Shown here: positions 1 through 9,306 of the stretch, piece by piece | Numbering within the stretch: the stretch's first letter is position 1 | How the letters are laid out: each line of letters starts with the position of its first letter | Origin: Burkholderiales bacterium | GTDB lineage: Bacteria > Pseudomonadota > Gammaproteobacteria > Burkholderiales > JABEVD01 | Direction: 5' to 3' | DNA: 42,251 bases | Assembly: GCA_019753155.1 (NCBI GenBank) | Contig: JAIELG010000036.1 | Span: forward strand, 1 to 42,251 | Program-made: the position numbers and the translations under genes | The notes under the pieces: generated by a model | Databases searched by the model: none | Told to the model about the DNA's origin: nothing | Seen by the model: only the letters and a program-made list of their open reading frames with translations

Positions 1-61
1 TTGCCATCACTCCGTTTCACAATGCCGCTATTTTACCAAATCAAGTGAATGCCCGGGTTTT

Positions 62-613
62 TCAGCAGCCTGCTAATCTCCGATACCATCTCGTTTTCGA
101 TACCCATGGCCTAATGAATAACTCGCTCACCAAGAGTATAAACCCACCCGGACGTAGAGCCGAATAAGAGTGGCGAAGTGCCGTATTAGGATCATCGCAG
201 TGATGCAGACTGGAATTAAAAAAAACAGCGTCAAATCCAGTTTCACCAAGCCGATCTAAATCCTCTGCCACACCATTACAAACTGTAACAGGCAAACCAA
301 ATTTAGATGCCGCATTTTCTATTAACCTGCAAAAATCTTCACTTGGCTCAACGGCGAAAACCTGATGCCCAACACTCGAAAGAAATAAGGAGCTTTCACC
401 TCGCCCACACCCAATATCTAAAATCTTCAAAGGGCTTTCAGGTAACAAGCTCAACAGCCTCTTGTATTCCTTTGGAGCATCGCTTTTACTTAAATAATCG
501 TCAACGTTGGCGCAGCCGGATAGAACTTTTTCGTGTTCCTCAGCTAATGGCTGTATAGCAAGTCTTTCAGCAATTACACCTGCTGTCTTTAATTCTCTGA
601 AAAAACACTTCAT
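62..613 (-). CDS. Class I SAM-dependent methyltransferase, possibly C-terminally truncated
   Basis: The 183-residue protein has a SAM-binding motif I (ILDIGCGRGESS, about residues 64-75), an acidic residue closing strand 2 (VFAVEPSE), and the later FDAVFFNSSLHHC and LRPGGFILLVSE strands of a Methyltransf_11/25 fold. It probably methylates a sugar or lipid in the glycan pathway, but the substrate cannot be read. The start follows a GGGGGT ribosome site. The protein ends soon after motif post-III with a basic WVSKTRWYRRL stretch; relatives usually continue for 40 or more residues. A different frame stays open just beyond (about 25 codons), so a frameshift or decay of the 3' end is possible. It is the last gene of the visible operon. 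Confidence 0.72.
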   Translation of the reverse strand: MKCFFRELKTAGVIAERLAIQPLAEEHEKVLSGCANVDDYLSKSDAPKEYKRLLSLLPESPLKILDIGCGRGESSLFLSSVGHQVFAVEPSEDFCRLIENAASKFGLPVTVCNGVAEDLDRLGETGFDAVFFNSSLHHCDDPNTALRHSYSALRPGGFILLVSELFIRPWVSKTRWYRRLAGC

Positions 614-678
614 AAATTACCCCCAGTAAGTGACACCGTTCCCATGAGCCATACTCACTCAACCATCCATATCTATTC

Positions 679-1779
679 TCATAGAAAATTCTTTTTTATA
701 AGCGCGCGGAATTGTGCCGCCATTTCGGCCGCCCCCATCTTCCAGCTCGGGACATCGGTAACGGGACTCACATAAGGCTGAGCCAACACCTGCAGAATGC
801 CATCCCTCAGCCCCTTGGCATCGGGGATGATGAAAATCCCACCTTCCCCGCAAGCCTCTCGGATTTCGGGTATATCCGCCGCCAGAACTTTCGCGCCACA
901 CATTCGCGCTTCCAGAGTTGGTATCCCATACCCCTCGTATACCGAAGGAAATACAAACGCTGAGGAACCGGCATACAGCGACGGCAAATCCTCGTCCGCC
1001 ACATAACCCAGTGCTCGCACCACATCAGCATGCCCCTCAAGTAACTCGAGCAGACGCATGTTTTTCCAGCCAGCCCCCCCCACGAGCACAAGACGATATC
1101 CCGGCAGCAGCCCATCCTGGCGCATGGACAGGAATACCTGGATCAAGAGTTCGAGGTTCTTGCGCGGCTCCAGCGTACCTACTGCGAGGAGATATGGCTG
1201 CGACAATCCGTGAGCAATCAAAGTTTCTTGGATAACTGATGGTGTGGGCGGACAAAACAGGGTACTTGCCGCCGGATAGACAACTGCATTCGCCCGCCGA
1301 CCGAGCATACTTTCAACCCTGTTGGCTGTTCCCTGTGAAATAGCCACTATTGCATCTGCCGAACGCACGTCGCGGTCGAAAAACAGCCGGTGGATCCAAA
1401 GAGCTGAAGTCGCCATACTCTGCGGGACAATTTTATGGTTCAGATCGTAAGTCACACTCAAGCTTCGCACACCATGTGGCAAGCGAGGCAGAAGCGTTGA
1501 TCCTGCCCAAAACGCATCCAGATTATCCTCGTAAATAAGCGAGCCGGCACATAACTTTAGCCACAACGTACCTTTGAATCGACGCGCCCACCCTCGATGC
1601 TCCACTCGAAGCTGCCAGCGTGGTGAATCTACTATAGGCAATGTGACAGGCCGCTGACTGTAAACAAAAAATTTCGCTTCCGGCAAGGCCGTATCCAATT
1701 CCCGCGCAAGCTCGAAAAGGTATCGCCCCACCCCGGTTCGCTTCCCCTCCCATGCCCTCCCATCGATACCGATTCTCAC
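679..1779 (-). CDS. Glycosyltransferase family 4 (GT-B fold)
   Basis: The protein (366 aa from the chosen start) transfers a sugar from an activated donor to a glycan on the cytoplasmic side of the membrane. The N-terminus RIGIDGRAWEGKRTGVGRY is a typical GT4 acceptor-domain opening. The donor domain has YLLAVGTLEPRKNLELL and the diagnostic VYEGYGIPTLEARMCG segment with the E-x7-E motif. I chose the GTG at 1779 because GAGGA lies seven bases upstream and the fold begins there. An ATG at 1800 would add seven residues (MCIEECC) and cannot be excluded. Donor and acceptor sugars are unknown. It lies just downstream of a methyltransferase gene and is probably co-transcribed with it. Confidence 0.9.
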   Translation of the reverse strand: MRIGIDGRAWEGKRTGVGRYLFELARELDTALPEAKFFVYSQRPVTLPIVDSPRWQLRVEHRGWARRFKGTLWLKLCAGSLIYEDNLDAFWAGSTLLPRLPHGVRSLSVTYDLNHKIVPQSMATSALWIHRLFFDRDVRSADAIVAISQGTANRVESMLGRRANAVVYPAASTLFCPPTPSVIQETLIAHGLSQPYLLAVGTLEPRKNLELLIQVFLSMRQDGLLPGYRLVLVGGAGWKNMRLLELLEGHADVVRALGYVADEDLPSLYAGSSAFVFPSVYEGYGIPTLEARMCGAKVLAADIPEIREACGEGGIFIIPDAKGLRDGILQVLAQPYVSPVTDVPSWKMGAAEMAAQFRALIKKNFL

Positions 1780-1812
1780 GCAACATTCCTCGATACACAC
1801 ATTGAATCGACC

Positions 1813-2547
1813 TTACAGCTCTGCACTTGGCTTCACCTTTTTTGCGATAGTCGCAAAATTTGAAGTATAAATATGTCCGCCCATCATTTTCCCATGTGTC
1901 ACGCGCACTAAAAAACCTAAACACGGCTTAACGATGCTCCGCCAAAGAATCCTTCTCAGCTTACCATCGGGAGGGATTTCGAAATACCCGGACGGAGACA
2001 AACCCACATGCAGAAGAAATTGCTGCATGCTTTGGGGCGTAAATGCCCTTACATGCGTTAAATCACCATACAGGAATGGATTGATCGGTGACATGCCATT
2101 TGGCACTTGAAAAATGACAGTCCCTCCAGGCTTCAATGCCCTGTATATCTTTTCACCCAACACAAGCAAATCATCAGTTTGAAAATGCTCCAGAATATCC
2201 AAACCCAGAATGCAATCAAACATTCCCTCCTTATCGCTCAGCCATTCCAACGCATCCGCCTGCTCCACTTGCGATAGCTGCAAGACTGATTTTGCATATG
2301 CAATTTGCTCGGAACTCAGATCTATCCCATGGAAATTTGCATACCCCATTTCCGACAAAGCTTTTAAATATCTACCATACCCACAACCAACCTCCAAAAT
2401 CTTTGAATTCTTGTCACCAGGCAAGAATTCCGCGTAGGTAGAACGAAAATAACGCTTGCTCCAGGTAAGCACGGACGCCTCATCAACCCCGGGAACCAAG
2501 GATGATGTTGAAGTATAGCGATCATACAGATTGTTTATATTTTCCAT
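1813..2547 (-). CDS. Class I SAM-dependent methyltransferase
   Basis: The protein (244 aa) has a clear SAM-binding domain: KILEVGCGYGRYLKAL (motif I, about residues 49-64), NFHGIDLSSEQ (motif II acidic loop), FDCILGLDILEHF and LKPGGTVIFQVPN. The C-terminal part (THVRAFTPQSMQQFL) resembles UbiE/Methyltransf_23-type enzymes found in O-antigen and capsule loci. It probably methylates a sugar, a glycan end or a lipid intermediate; the target is unknown. It sits between two glycosyltransferase genes with gaps of about 30 bases, which supports a shared transcript. Confidence 0.85.
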   Translation of the reverse strand: MENINNLYDRYTSTSSLVPGVDEASVLTWSKRYFRSTYAEFLPGDKNSKILEVGCGYGRYLKALSEMGYANFHGIDLSSEQIAYAKSVLQLSQVEQADALEWLSDKEGMFDCILGLDILEHFQTDDLLVLGEKIYRALKPGGTVIFQVPNGMSPINPFLYGDLTHVRAFTPQSMQQFLLHVGLSPSGYFEIPPDGKLRRILWRSIVKPCLGFLVRVTHGKMMGGHIYTSNFATIAKKVKPSAEL

Positions 2548-2579
2548 GAAGTTTCTGCGGTTAAAATTTCATGCTATTG

Positions 2580-3551
2580 TTAGCGACGAGTAACCATGCG
2601 GATTTTTTTTGCCAGATGCAACACAAATGACGGAACAATAAGCACTGGGGCACAAACAACCCAAAATAGCCAGTTTTTATTATAATGGCGAAACAATAAC
2701 CCAGTAACTTTTTTGCGCTCACTGCCATTTTCAAGCAGCCGCATGCTGACAAAGTTAGGGATCACAAAATCCCTTAGCACCTGATGTTTTGCCGCAAGCA
2801 CTGCACTTTGCGTATAACCATTGGAAAGCGACCTGTCAAAAACCAAAGAACTGCCCGTCACGAAATATTTGTACCAATCATAACCACCTGAATTGCCCCC
2901 CCGGTTGCAGATCAGCGGCTCCACGATATAGCTCACCTTGCAAGCCCCCTTAACTACGCCCGTATATACAGCGTAAAGAAAGGAGAATCCATATTCCACG
3001 AGGGACTCATACTCATCCGGAGGCAGCTTAAAAAAAAGCGATCGCTTTATAATCACGGCAGAAATGTACCCCAAGTGCAACCCAAAGCACTTCATTAAAT
3101 CATTCATATCGACAAATGCCTGATCTCGTTTTCCTGGCAGGCCAAATTTCTTCTTTTGGACAACAAATCGACTATCCCATAATGAGTAGTTGCATATCGT
3201 GAGACCATAACCAGCGCGAATATTGTCCAGCACTATTGGGATTGCGCTCGCTTCCATTTTGTCGTCATCGCCGAATATCCAAATATTCTCCCCCTGAGCC
3301 AATGTAGCGAGAAGATAAAAATTTCGCTCAGCCCCGATGTTTTGCTCATTTCGGTGGCAACGAATCCAGGGATGCATTTCATGAAACGCTCGAATAACAT
3401 TTTGCGTGTCATCCGTACTGGCATTATCTGAGATAATAATCTCGACTTCGCTCTCATGTCCGACAACGGAAGCAAATATCGAACTTAAACATTCTCCCAG
3501 ACATTTAGAACGGTTGTAGGTGGGGATACATATTGACAATATAGCGGTCAT
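2580..3551 (-). CDS. Family 2 glycosyltransferase, abequosyltransferase-like
   Basis: This 323-aa GT-A enzyme starts ILSICIPTYNRSKCLGECLSS and has the nucleotide-site IIISDNASTDDTQ and a metal-binding DDD (WIFGDDDKM, about residue 97). From memory, its layout resembles RfbV/WbaV-type abequosyltransferases: SDNASTD, the GxxRNF region after INxGAERNF, WIFGDDD, a LGYISAVIIKR strand and a late ICNRGGNSGG motif. That would fit transfer of a 3,6-dideoxyhexose from a CDP donor, matching rfbF/rfbG/rfbH in the same locus. The C-terminal 30 residues are hydrophobic and basic, suggesting membrane association. The donor assignment is inference; GT2 membership is firm. Confidence 0.87.
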   Translation of the reverse strand: MTAILSICIPTYNRSKCLGECLSSIFASVVGHESEVEIIISDNASTDDTQNVIRAFHEMHPWIRCHRNEQNIGAERNFYLLATLAQGENIWIFGDDDKMEASAIPIVLDNIRAGYGLTICNYSLWDSRFVVQKKKFGLPGKRDQAFVDMNDLMKCFGLHLGYISAVIIKRSLFFKLPPDEYESLVEYGFSFLYAVYTGVVKGACKVSYIVEPLICNRGGNSGGYDWYKYFVTGSSLVFDRSLSNGYTQSAVLAAKHQVLRDFVIPNFVSMRLLENGSERKKVTGLLFRHYNKNWLFWVVCAPVLIVPSFVLHLAKKIRMVTRR

Positions 3552-3615
3552 GAAAGTCTACCCAAAATAGCCCATTCTGCCACCCGCAAAACCGGCATTT
3601 TTAGCAAAAAAGCGT

Positions 3616-5262
3616 TCAGATGTTTTTTCCAATTCGTGATTCCTCGCGCATGGTTCGAATATCCATTCCAATCGCCCCTCCCCCGAAAAATTGACTTATC
3701 TCCCCAGGCAAGTTCCGAGCAAAGCTCTTCGTGCGCTGCAGAAATTTATAGAATTCGATATAGCGCTTGTAAACCCAAGGATTGAACACCAGGTGCCCCA
3801 CCATTTGCGCATATAATTTATACAATGGAGCCGCCCCGTAAAACCGATGACGGCAATTTCTACAATAAAACATGGCGTGAAACCTGTATGTTTTATTTGG
3901 ATAATTCTTATAATGCATTTCAGATTGGCAATGCGGGCACTCGATCTTGATGCTGGCAGGAGTCACCTCGATTGGCGTTTGCCAACCACAGTGGAGCATT
4001 TTATGCTGAAAAACCCGACGCTCCACCTCGGAAAAGTCCCTATCGCTCATCCCGGTAAAATTTACAGGCTTGTAATACCTGTTGAGCAAAAAGTCCTCCA
4101 AGTCCCCCAGCATGCCATGCTGTCGAGCATATTGATGTACAGGAGATCCCGGAATCGGGATAATCCAGTATAAAACTATCCCATAATTGAGGTGTGTCCG
4201 CCAAAAATCGAGCGTCTCCTGCGCCGTCTCTATGGTTTCCTTCGGATCGCCAAAAAGAAAGTTTCCCTGAACGGAAATTCCATGAGCCAGGGTTGCTGCA
4301 ACTGTTTTATCAATCTGCTCGGGCGTGATCTTTTTGCGCATGCTTTCGAGAATGGAGCGGCTGTAGCTTTCTATACCGTAACTGATCACGAAACAGCCGG
4401 AGTCGGCCAGTTTTTCCAGAAGCGCATCGGTCATGTGCGTAACTCTCGCCTGGCACGACCACCGAACATCCCATGGGATGGTTTCGCGCAAAGCCTTGAA
4501 CTTATCGCAGAATTCTATCAACCGTTCGTCCTTGGCATGGAATAGCTCATCATAGATGGACACGATGTTAATATGGTGCTTATATATGACATCCCGAAGT
4601 TCGTTTATCACATCGTCGATATCGCGGACACGGTATCGACGATTATCCGGTTGGTAACAAAATGTACAGGAGAATGGACAGCTTCGTGAAGTGATAAGCG
4701 GGTATTCCCGTGGAAAATCGAAGATATCCAGATAATATACATCGCTCGGTCTTGCCATCTCGAGTCTTTCGGCGTAGCCGAAGCTATCGAGATCTGGACG
4801 TGGCAGCGTATTGATATCCAGGAATTTTTTTCGCACATTGGTCTGCACGTATCCGTCTGCAACGCGATAAACCAATCCCAAAATTCCTCTCGGATCTTCT
4901 CCTCGATCGAGACAATCGAACAACTCGACAACCGTTTCCTCGCCTTCGCCAACAACGCCGTAATCAACCCCAATCATTTCGGCCATAACCATCGGATCGG
5001 CGGAGATGACTGGACCACCGCAAATAAAAGTGGCGCCATAGTCCCTGGCAATTTGACGAATCTGCCGCATGACCGCCAATTGCGAACTCATGCCACCCGA
5101 GCCAATGAAATCGTACCGTTTACCCGGCTTTGCCAGAAAATCCATATGCTGCCCTTGATAGCAGGTGTCGACCTCGTGCCCGGCACGCTTAAGCACCGCC
5201 GAAATAAAAGCCATCCCCACAGGCAAATAGTAGGCTTCTGGCGCGATAAGAAGAATTTTCAT
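3616..5262 (-). CDS. B12-binding-domain radical SAM protein with C-terminal zinc ribbon
   Basis: The protein (548 aa) opens with MKILLIAPEAYYLPVGMAFISAVLKR, a B12-binding-like Rossmann domain (about residues 1-150) with GGPVISADP and GVVGEGEET. A radical SAM barrel follows, with the [4Fe-4S] motif SCPFSCTFCYQPD (CxxxCxxC, about residue 200), GIESYSRSIL and a GNFLFGDPKET strand. Around residues 440-475 are two cysteine pairs (CPHC and CRNC) that look like a rubredoxin-type zinc ribbon. Relatives methylate, cyclise or rearrange carbon skeletons. In a glycan locus a sugar or lipid substrate is plausible but unproven. A GGGAGG site precedes the ATG. Confidence 0.88.
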   Translation of the reverse strand: MKILLIAPEAYYLPVGMAFISAVLKRAGHEVDTCYQGQHMDFLAKPGKRYDFIGSGGMSSQLAVMRQIRQIARDYGATFICGGPVISADPMVMAEMIGVDYGVVGEGEETVVELFDCLDRGEDPRGILGLVYRVADGYVQTNVRKKFLDINTLPRPDLDSFGYAERLEMARPSDVYYLDIFDFPREYPLITSRSCPFSCTFCYQPDNRRYRVRDIDDVINELRDVIYKHHINIVSIYDELFHAKDERLIEFCDKFKALRETIPWDVRWSCQARVTHMTDALLEKLADSGCFVISYGIESYSRSILESMRKKITPEQIDKTVAATLAHGISVQGNFLFGDPKETIETAQETLDFWRTHLNYGIVLYWIIPIPGSPVHQYARQHGMLGDLEDFLLNRYYKPVNFTGMSDRDFSEVERRVFQHKMLHCGWQTPIEVTPASIKIECPHCQSEMHYKNYPNKTYRFHAMFYCRNCRHRFYGAAPLYKLYAQMVGHLVFNPWVYKRYIEFYKFLQRTKSFARNLPGEISQFFGGGAIGMDIRTMREESRIGKNI

Positions 5263-5535
5263 GCAACCTCCCAGTGAATTTTATCCTTAGACAAAAGTTC
5301 CGTTTGAGTGGATGGATAAGAGGAGTCCAAGAAATTAGTCATGTGGCTACGCTACTTATCTGACCGCCTGAATTTCGAAGCTGCCTCTACGTTTTTCGAG
5401 AAAACACCAACCGAGCAACCGCTCAACTAAATATATAACGGCACGCCCACTTCCAAAAAAATCTAACCAAATAAATTTGTCTGACTAAATTTTTCAGCGT
5501 TACTGATATGTACTCACAAACCACAGCGATAAGCC
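5263..5535. other. A+T-rich intergenic gap inside the glycan locus
   Basis: This 273-base stretch lies between the stop of a GT2 gene and the start of the radical SAM gene. It is A+T-rich, with no credible open frame on either strand and no convincing terminator hairpin. Only the GGGAGG ribosome site next to the radical SAM start is clear. Because neighbouring glycan genes overlap or nearly touch, the gap may hold a secondary promoter or the residue of a lost gene. I could not identify convincing -35/-10 boxes. Confidence 0.4.
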
Positions 5536-6525
5536 TTAGCTGACTTCGCGGGAAGCACCAAATCGTTTTTTTATTTTCTTTACAGCCTTGGTCACGACAT
5601 ACAATGCAAATTGACCAGCCGATTCTTTCATCAAGAACTTACTGACAAATCCAAATTCGCCCCCCCTTAAAATCGTGATCAACTCGGTGTAAGCCCTGAT
5701 ACGCCATTCTGTTTTCAATCCATGAGCAAGGCAATATTCCTTCTCCGTCAACAGCAACCGTATGATATCTTTTGATAAATCAGCCCTGCAGAGCATAACA
5801 CTATTCTCGCCGTGGAGCCTGTAGTTATATAAAACACAATCAATATATTTTGCTTTATATTTTTTGGCAATTTTTAGACATAATCCCACGTCTTCCACTC
5901 TATTGCCATGTCCATACATCCCGACATCGATCAAAGCCTGCTTTACAAACATTGTCGCTTGAAGAAATCCACAGCGCCCCGAAATCACATGCCTATAGGA
6001 ACCATATCCCCTTATGAAATCCACCGGATCATAATCATACGTTAATTCCTTCAGAGAAATGAACTCGGCCTTTTCACGATCATAAACAATCTTATGATTT
6101 TCATCGAAATAAATTTCTCGTCCCAAATCATCTATGAAATTCGCATTACCTGTAAGCATGGCGAATGAATCATCGAGTTGAGCGAACTCATTTACCGCTG
6201 CTTCAATATAGTTTGCAACATATCTGTCATCCGAAGAACAAGTTGCAATGTACACACCACTGCTGAGGATAAGCCCCCGGTTGAGCGTCGCCGCTACGCC
6301 TTCATTGAGTTTATTAATGTAATGAAAATGCGTAAACCTTGCTTTACATATATCTTCCAACTCCAATATCTTTTCATGGCTACCATCTTTCGATCCATCA
6401 TTGAGTATGATGAGTTCGATATTAGCGTATGTTTGGTTAATCACACCATAAATAGCTTCTTGGATATACTCTTGATGGTTGTAACATGGCATGATCACAG
6501 ACACTAACGGTTTCAACTTTATCAA
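5536..6525 (-). CDS. Family 2 glycosyltransferase
   Basis: This GT-A glycosyltransferase (329 aa) has LVSVIMPCYNHQEYIQEAI at the N-terminus, ELIILNDGSKDGS for nucleotide binding, the metal-site region ATCSSDDRYV (about residue 100) and GHGNRVEDVGLCLKIAKK, where the ED pair is the usual catalytic-base region. It adds one sugar to the undecaprenyl-linked repeat in the cytoplasm; donor and acceptor are unknown. The TTG start at 6525 overlaps the flippase stop by four bases. A second TTG at 6513 (giving MKPLVSV) has better spacing from the GGGAAGGG ribosome site and may be the true start. Confidence 0.88.
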   Translation of the reverse strand: MIKLKPLVSVIMPCYNHQEYIQEAIYGVINQTYANIELIILNDGSKDGSHEKILELEDICKARFTHFHYINKLNEGVAATLNRGLILSSGVYIATCSSDDRYVANYIEAAVNEFAQLDDSFAMLTGNANFIDDLGREIYFDENHKIVYDREKAEFISLKELTYDYDPVDFIRGYGSYRHVISGRCGFLQATMFVKQALIDVGMYGHGNRVEDVGLCLKIAKKYKAKYIDCVLYNYRLHGENSVMLCRADLSKDIIRLLLTEKEYCLAHGLKTEWRIRAYTELITILRGGEFGFVSKFLMKESAGQFALYVVTKAVKKIKKRFGASREVS

Positions 6526-7799
6526 CCCTTCCCATTCTGACTAGATAACAAAGCATATCTACTAACCTTGGCGCAATGCCACGCCATCGCGCCATTTCCG
6601 ATTATCGAAAAAGCATATGTTCCGATAAAAGCAAGAGCAGCTCCCTGCATGCCATAACGTGGAATCAGCAAAAGATTGGCTGCGAGATTGATACCCCCTA
6701 CCAGAAAAGTCAACCCTGCCGCTTGCCAGAAATATCCTCTGCCAATCCATTGCGGCGCCATGACCGTGGAAAACGTCATACCCACCACCCCCAACAACAT
6801 CCACTGGAAAGGTTCCACCGCTGGTTGGAATGCTTTTCCCGCCAGCAATGTGATGCCCCACGGCGCAAGGAGAGCAGCTAAGGCACTCAACGCAATCATT
6901 CCCCCTGTAAGGTGAATAAGCAACTGCTTGTTTTCTGGCCATGCGCCATTTGGTCCAAGGGACGCTACCTTACCATATATAACCATACAGGCAGCTTGTG
7001 GAATAATCATAAGCACATTCAGCAATTGGGTGGCCAATTGAAAGTACCCCGTCTGCTCCGCTCCACGGTAATTGTTGAGAATGAGAATATTGACTGATGT
7101 AAAAAGAAATGTGCCGATGGCGTTGAGATGCAGTTTTGCACCACCAGCAAGAAGTACTTTGATTTCACATTTATCCGCCCGACAGGCGAGGCCTTTGTTT
7201 CGGGCGAAAGCAAGCATGAATCCGATGCCGCCTATTGCGACAATCACCTGCCCTAACAGCCCCCCCCCCAGCACACCAGTAACGCCCAAACCGAAACCGC
7301 CGACCAATACCAGCACTGCCAATATCGAAGCTGTACGGCCAATGATTTGATAGCGGTTATAGATACGTACGCGACCCAAGCCCATCAACAACGCACTACC
7401 GTATTGTTCCCATATCATGAAAGGCAAGGCGAAGAAGCCCACGATAAGAGGCAACACAGGCAACCCTTTGAAAGCGCCATTCGAACTAACCCAATACAGC
7501 CCCAGTGCAACCAGCCATCCTGCAAAAGTTAATATACTAGCCATTAACAACAAACTACCTAGCAGATTCCCGAAACGCATTTGCCCTTGCTCATCGCTCA
7601 TTCGATGGATCGCAACCTGACCGAGGCTCAGGAAAGCGAAAGTAGTGAACAAGCTTACCCAAGTGGTAATAGCAGCGACTTGACCGCGCCCTTCAGGACC
7701 CAACAAACGTGCAGTCAAAAAGAGAGTAACAACCCCTACCAACAAAGAATAGATTTTTGCAACGCTAGTATGCGCAATATTACCCCACAGTTCACGCAC
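6522..7799 (-). CDS. Wzx-type polysaccharide flippase (MOP/PST family)
   Basis: The protein is almost entirely hydrophobic, with about 12-14 predicted membrane spans. It has the PST/MATE-like N-terminus [23 protein letters not shown], including the LxARxLGPEGRG signature of O-antigen flippases. It should move the lipid-linked repeat unit across the inner membrane. I chose the GTG at 7799 ([15 protein letters not shown]): AAGGA lies eight bases upstream and the start then overlaps the preceding aminotransferase stop by eight bases. An ATG at 7820 would add seven residues. Length (about 425 aa) is normal. No Wzy-like polymerase accompanies it in the window. Confidence 0.9.
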   Translation of the reverse strand: MRELWGNIAHTSVAKIYSLLVGVVTLFLTARLLGPEGRGQVAAITTWVSLFTTFAFLSLGQVAIHRMSDEQGQMRFGNLLGSLLLMASILTFAGWLVALGLYWVSSNGAFKGLPVLPLIVGFFALPFMIWEQYGSALLMGLGRVRIYNRYQIIGRTASILAVLVLVGGFGLGVTGVLGGGLLGQVIVAIGGIGFMLAFARNKGLACRADKCEIKVLLAGGAKLHLNAIGTFLFTSVNILILNNYRGAEQTGYFQLATQLLNVLMIIPQAACMVIYGKVASLGPNGAWPENKQLLIHLTGGMIALSALAALLAPWGITLLAGKAFQPAVEPFQWMLLGVVGMTFSTVMAPQWIGRGYFWQAAGLTFLVGGINLAANLLLIPRYGMQGAALAFIGTYAFSIIGNGAMAWHCAKVSRYALLSSQNGKG

Positions 7800-8895
7800 G
7801 CCCCAATTCCTTGACAGCATCGACTACCAGTTGCACTTGTTTTTTGTCCATATGCGGACCTATCGGCAAACTCAACACTTCCTGATGAATTTTCTCAGCT
7901 ATTGGAAACGATCCCATTGCGTAACTTAGCTCAGCATAAGCTCCTTGCAAATGAGGCGGGATCGGATAGTGAATCGCAGTGCCTATTCCGCACTCACTCA
8001 ATTTCTTCTGCAAACAATCGCGTTGTGGATGGAGCACCACAAACAGATGCCACACAGGATTAGCCCACTCTGGAATATATGGCAAAACTACCTTATTATC
8101 ACAAATTTCAGTTAAATAATCAGCCGCGACCGCCTTACGGCGACCATTCCATTCATCCAACCTTTTCAGTTTTTCGCGTAAAAAAGCGGCTTGCAATTCA
8201 TCCAGTCTGGAGTTAAAGCCTTTCACTTCGTTGTGATATTTAACCTGCGAACCGTAATTGCTCAGTACCCTTACCTTGTCTGCCAAGTCGATATCATTGG
8301 TTGTAACTGCGCCACCATCCCCCAGCGCCCCGATATTTTTCGCTGGGTAAAAACTAAAACCCGCGGCATCGCCCAGCGTTCCAACACGCTTGCCTTTATA
8401 ACGTGCGCCATGAGCCTGAGCCGCATCTTCAATCACTTTCAGATGATATTTTCCGGCAATTGCGCTGATGGCATCCATATCCGCTGGTTGCCCATATAGA
8501 TGCACTGCAATGATGGCTTTGGTATTGGGGGTAATGGCCGCCTCAATAAGCGCCGGATCGATATTGTAGGTGTGCTTATCTGGCTCGACCGGTATGGGCC
8601 TTGCGCCCGCGTAGCTTACCGCCAGCCAAGTCGCGATGTATGTATTGGAAGGCACGATCACCTCATCCCCCTCACCTATACCATAAGCACGCAAAATCAG
8701 GTGCAGTGCTTCCAGCCCATTGCCCACGCCGACACAGTACCTTGCCTCGCAAAAAGCGGCAAATTCATGCTCAAACTGCTTAACTTCATCACCCTGAATA
8801 TACCAGCCAGAATCGAGCACGCGTTCGAATGCTTCACGCAACTCCGCTCTAAGTTCTTCATGCGGTGCTCTCAAATCTAAAAACGGAATGTTCAT
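7792..8895 (-). CDS. fdtB: DegT/DnrJ/EryC1 sugar aminotransferase, FdtB/QdtB-like
   Basis: This PLP enzyme (367 aa) aminates a nucleotide-linked keto sugar. It begins [14 protein letters not shown] and has [31 protein letters not shown], the [19 protein letters not shown] loop and the Schiff-base lysine in [17 protein letters not shown] (about residue 187). Its partner immediately upstream is a 3,4-ketoisomerase. In known pathways that pair makes dTDP-3-amino-3,6-dideoxygalactose (Fuc3N) or the gluco epimer (Qui3N). The start overlaps the ketoisomerase stop by four bases (ATGA), implying coupled translation. Whether galacto or gluco is made cannot be decided here. rmlA and rmlB for the dTDP precursor are not in the window. 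Confidence 0.9.
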   Translation of the reverse strand: MNIPFLDLRAPHEELRAELREAFERVLDSGWYIQGDEVKQFEHEFAAFCEARYCVGVGNGLEALHLILRAYGIGEGDEVIVPSNTYIATWLAVSYAGARPIPVEPDKHTYNIDPALIEAAITPNTKAIIAVHLYGQPADMDAISAIAGKYHLKVIEDAAQAHGARYKGKRVGTLGDAAGFSFYPAKNIGALGDGGAVTTNDIDLADKVRVLSNYGSQVKYHNEVKGFNSRLDELQAAFLREKLKRLDEWNGRRKAVAADYLTEICDNKVVLPYIPEWANPVWHLFVVLHPQRDCLQKKLSECGIGTAIHYPIPPHLQGAYAELSYAMGSFPIAEKIHQEVLSLPIGPHMDKKQVQLVVDAVKELGRA

Positions 8896-9305
8896 GCCTT
8901 GTAGCTTGTCAAAGTTAGAAATTGTGAATAGTCACGGATATAATCAGACTCGTCATAATGCGCTGACGCAAGCACCATGCACACAGCACCAGATGAAAAG
9001 TTGTCCAAATCCCGCCACATCATCGGACATACATATAATCCATAATACGAGCGGTTAAGATGGAATCGTCGCTTTTTGAGCCCATCATCCAAAACGACAT
9101 CAAAGCTGCCTGACATGGCAACAATAAATTGATGCAATTTCTTGTGCGCATGAGAACCACGGTCAGACCCACCAGGAACATCGTAGAGATAATAAACCCG
9201 GTTAATCTCGAAAGGTATATGCTGCCCACCCTCTATAAAAGAAAGATTCCCACGTGGATCCGAGATTTTCGGCAGGTTTATTAACTTGCAATCACTCAAA
9301 GCCAT
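8892..9305 (-). CDS. fdtA: WxcM/FdtA-type dTDP-sugar 3,4-ketoisomerase
   Basis: The small cupin (137 aa from ATG 9305) matches the length of FdtA-type isomerases, about 139 aa. It converts dTDP-4-keto-6-deoxyglucose to the 3-keto form for the aminotransferase. Features are [13 protein letters not shown], then [22 protein letters not shown], containing the two catalytic-region histidines, then [18 protein letters not shown]. The start is one base beyond the upstream GNAT stop. A longer frame upstream (to 9467) would read through that gene and lacks similarity to the family, so I rejected it. It overlaps fdtB by four bases. Confidence 0.9.
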   Translation of the reverse strand: MALSDCKLINLPKISDPRGNLSFIEGGQHIPFEINRVYYLYDVPGGSDRGSHAHKKLHQFIVAMSGSFDVVLDDGLKKRRFHLNRSYYGLYVCPMMWRDLDNFSSGAVCMVLASAHYDESDYIRDYSQFLTLTSYKA

Positions 9306-9306
9306 T

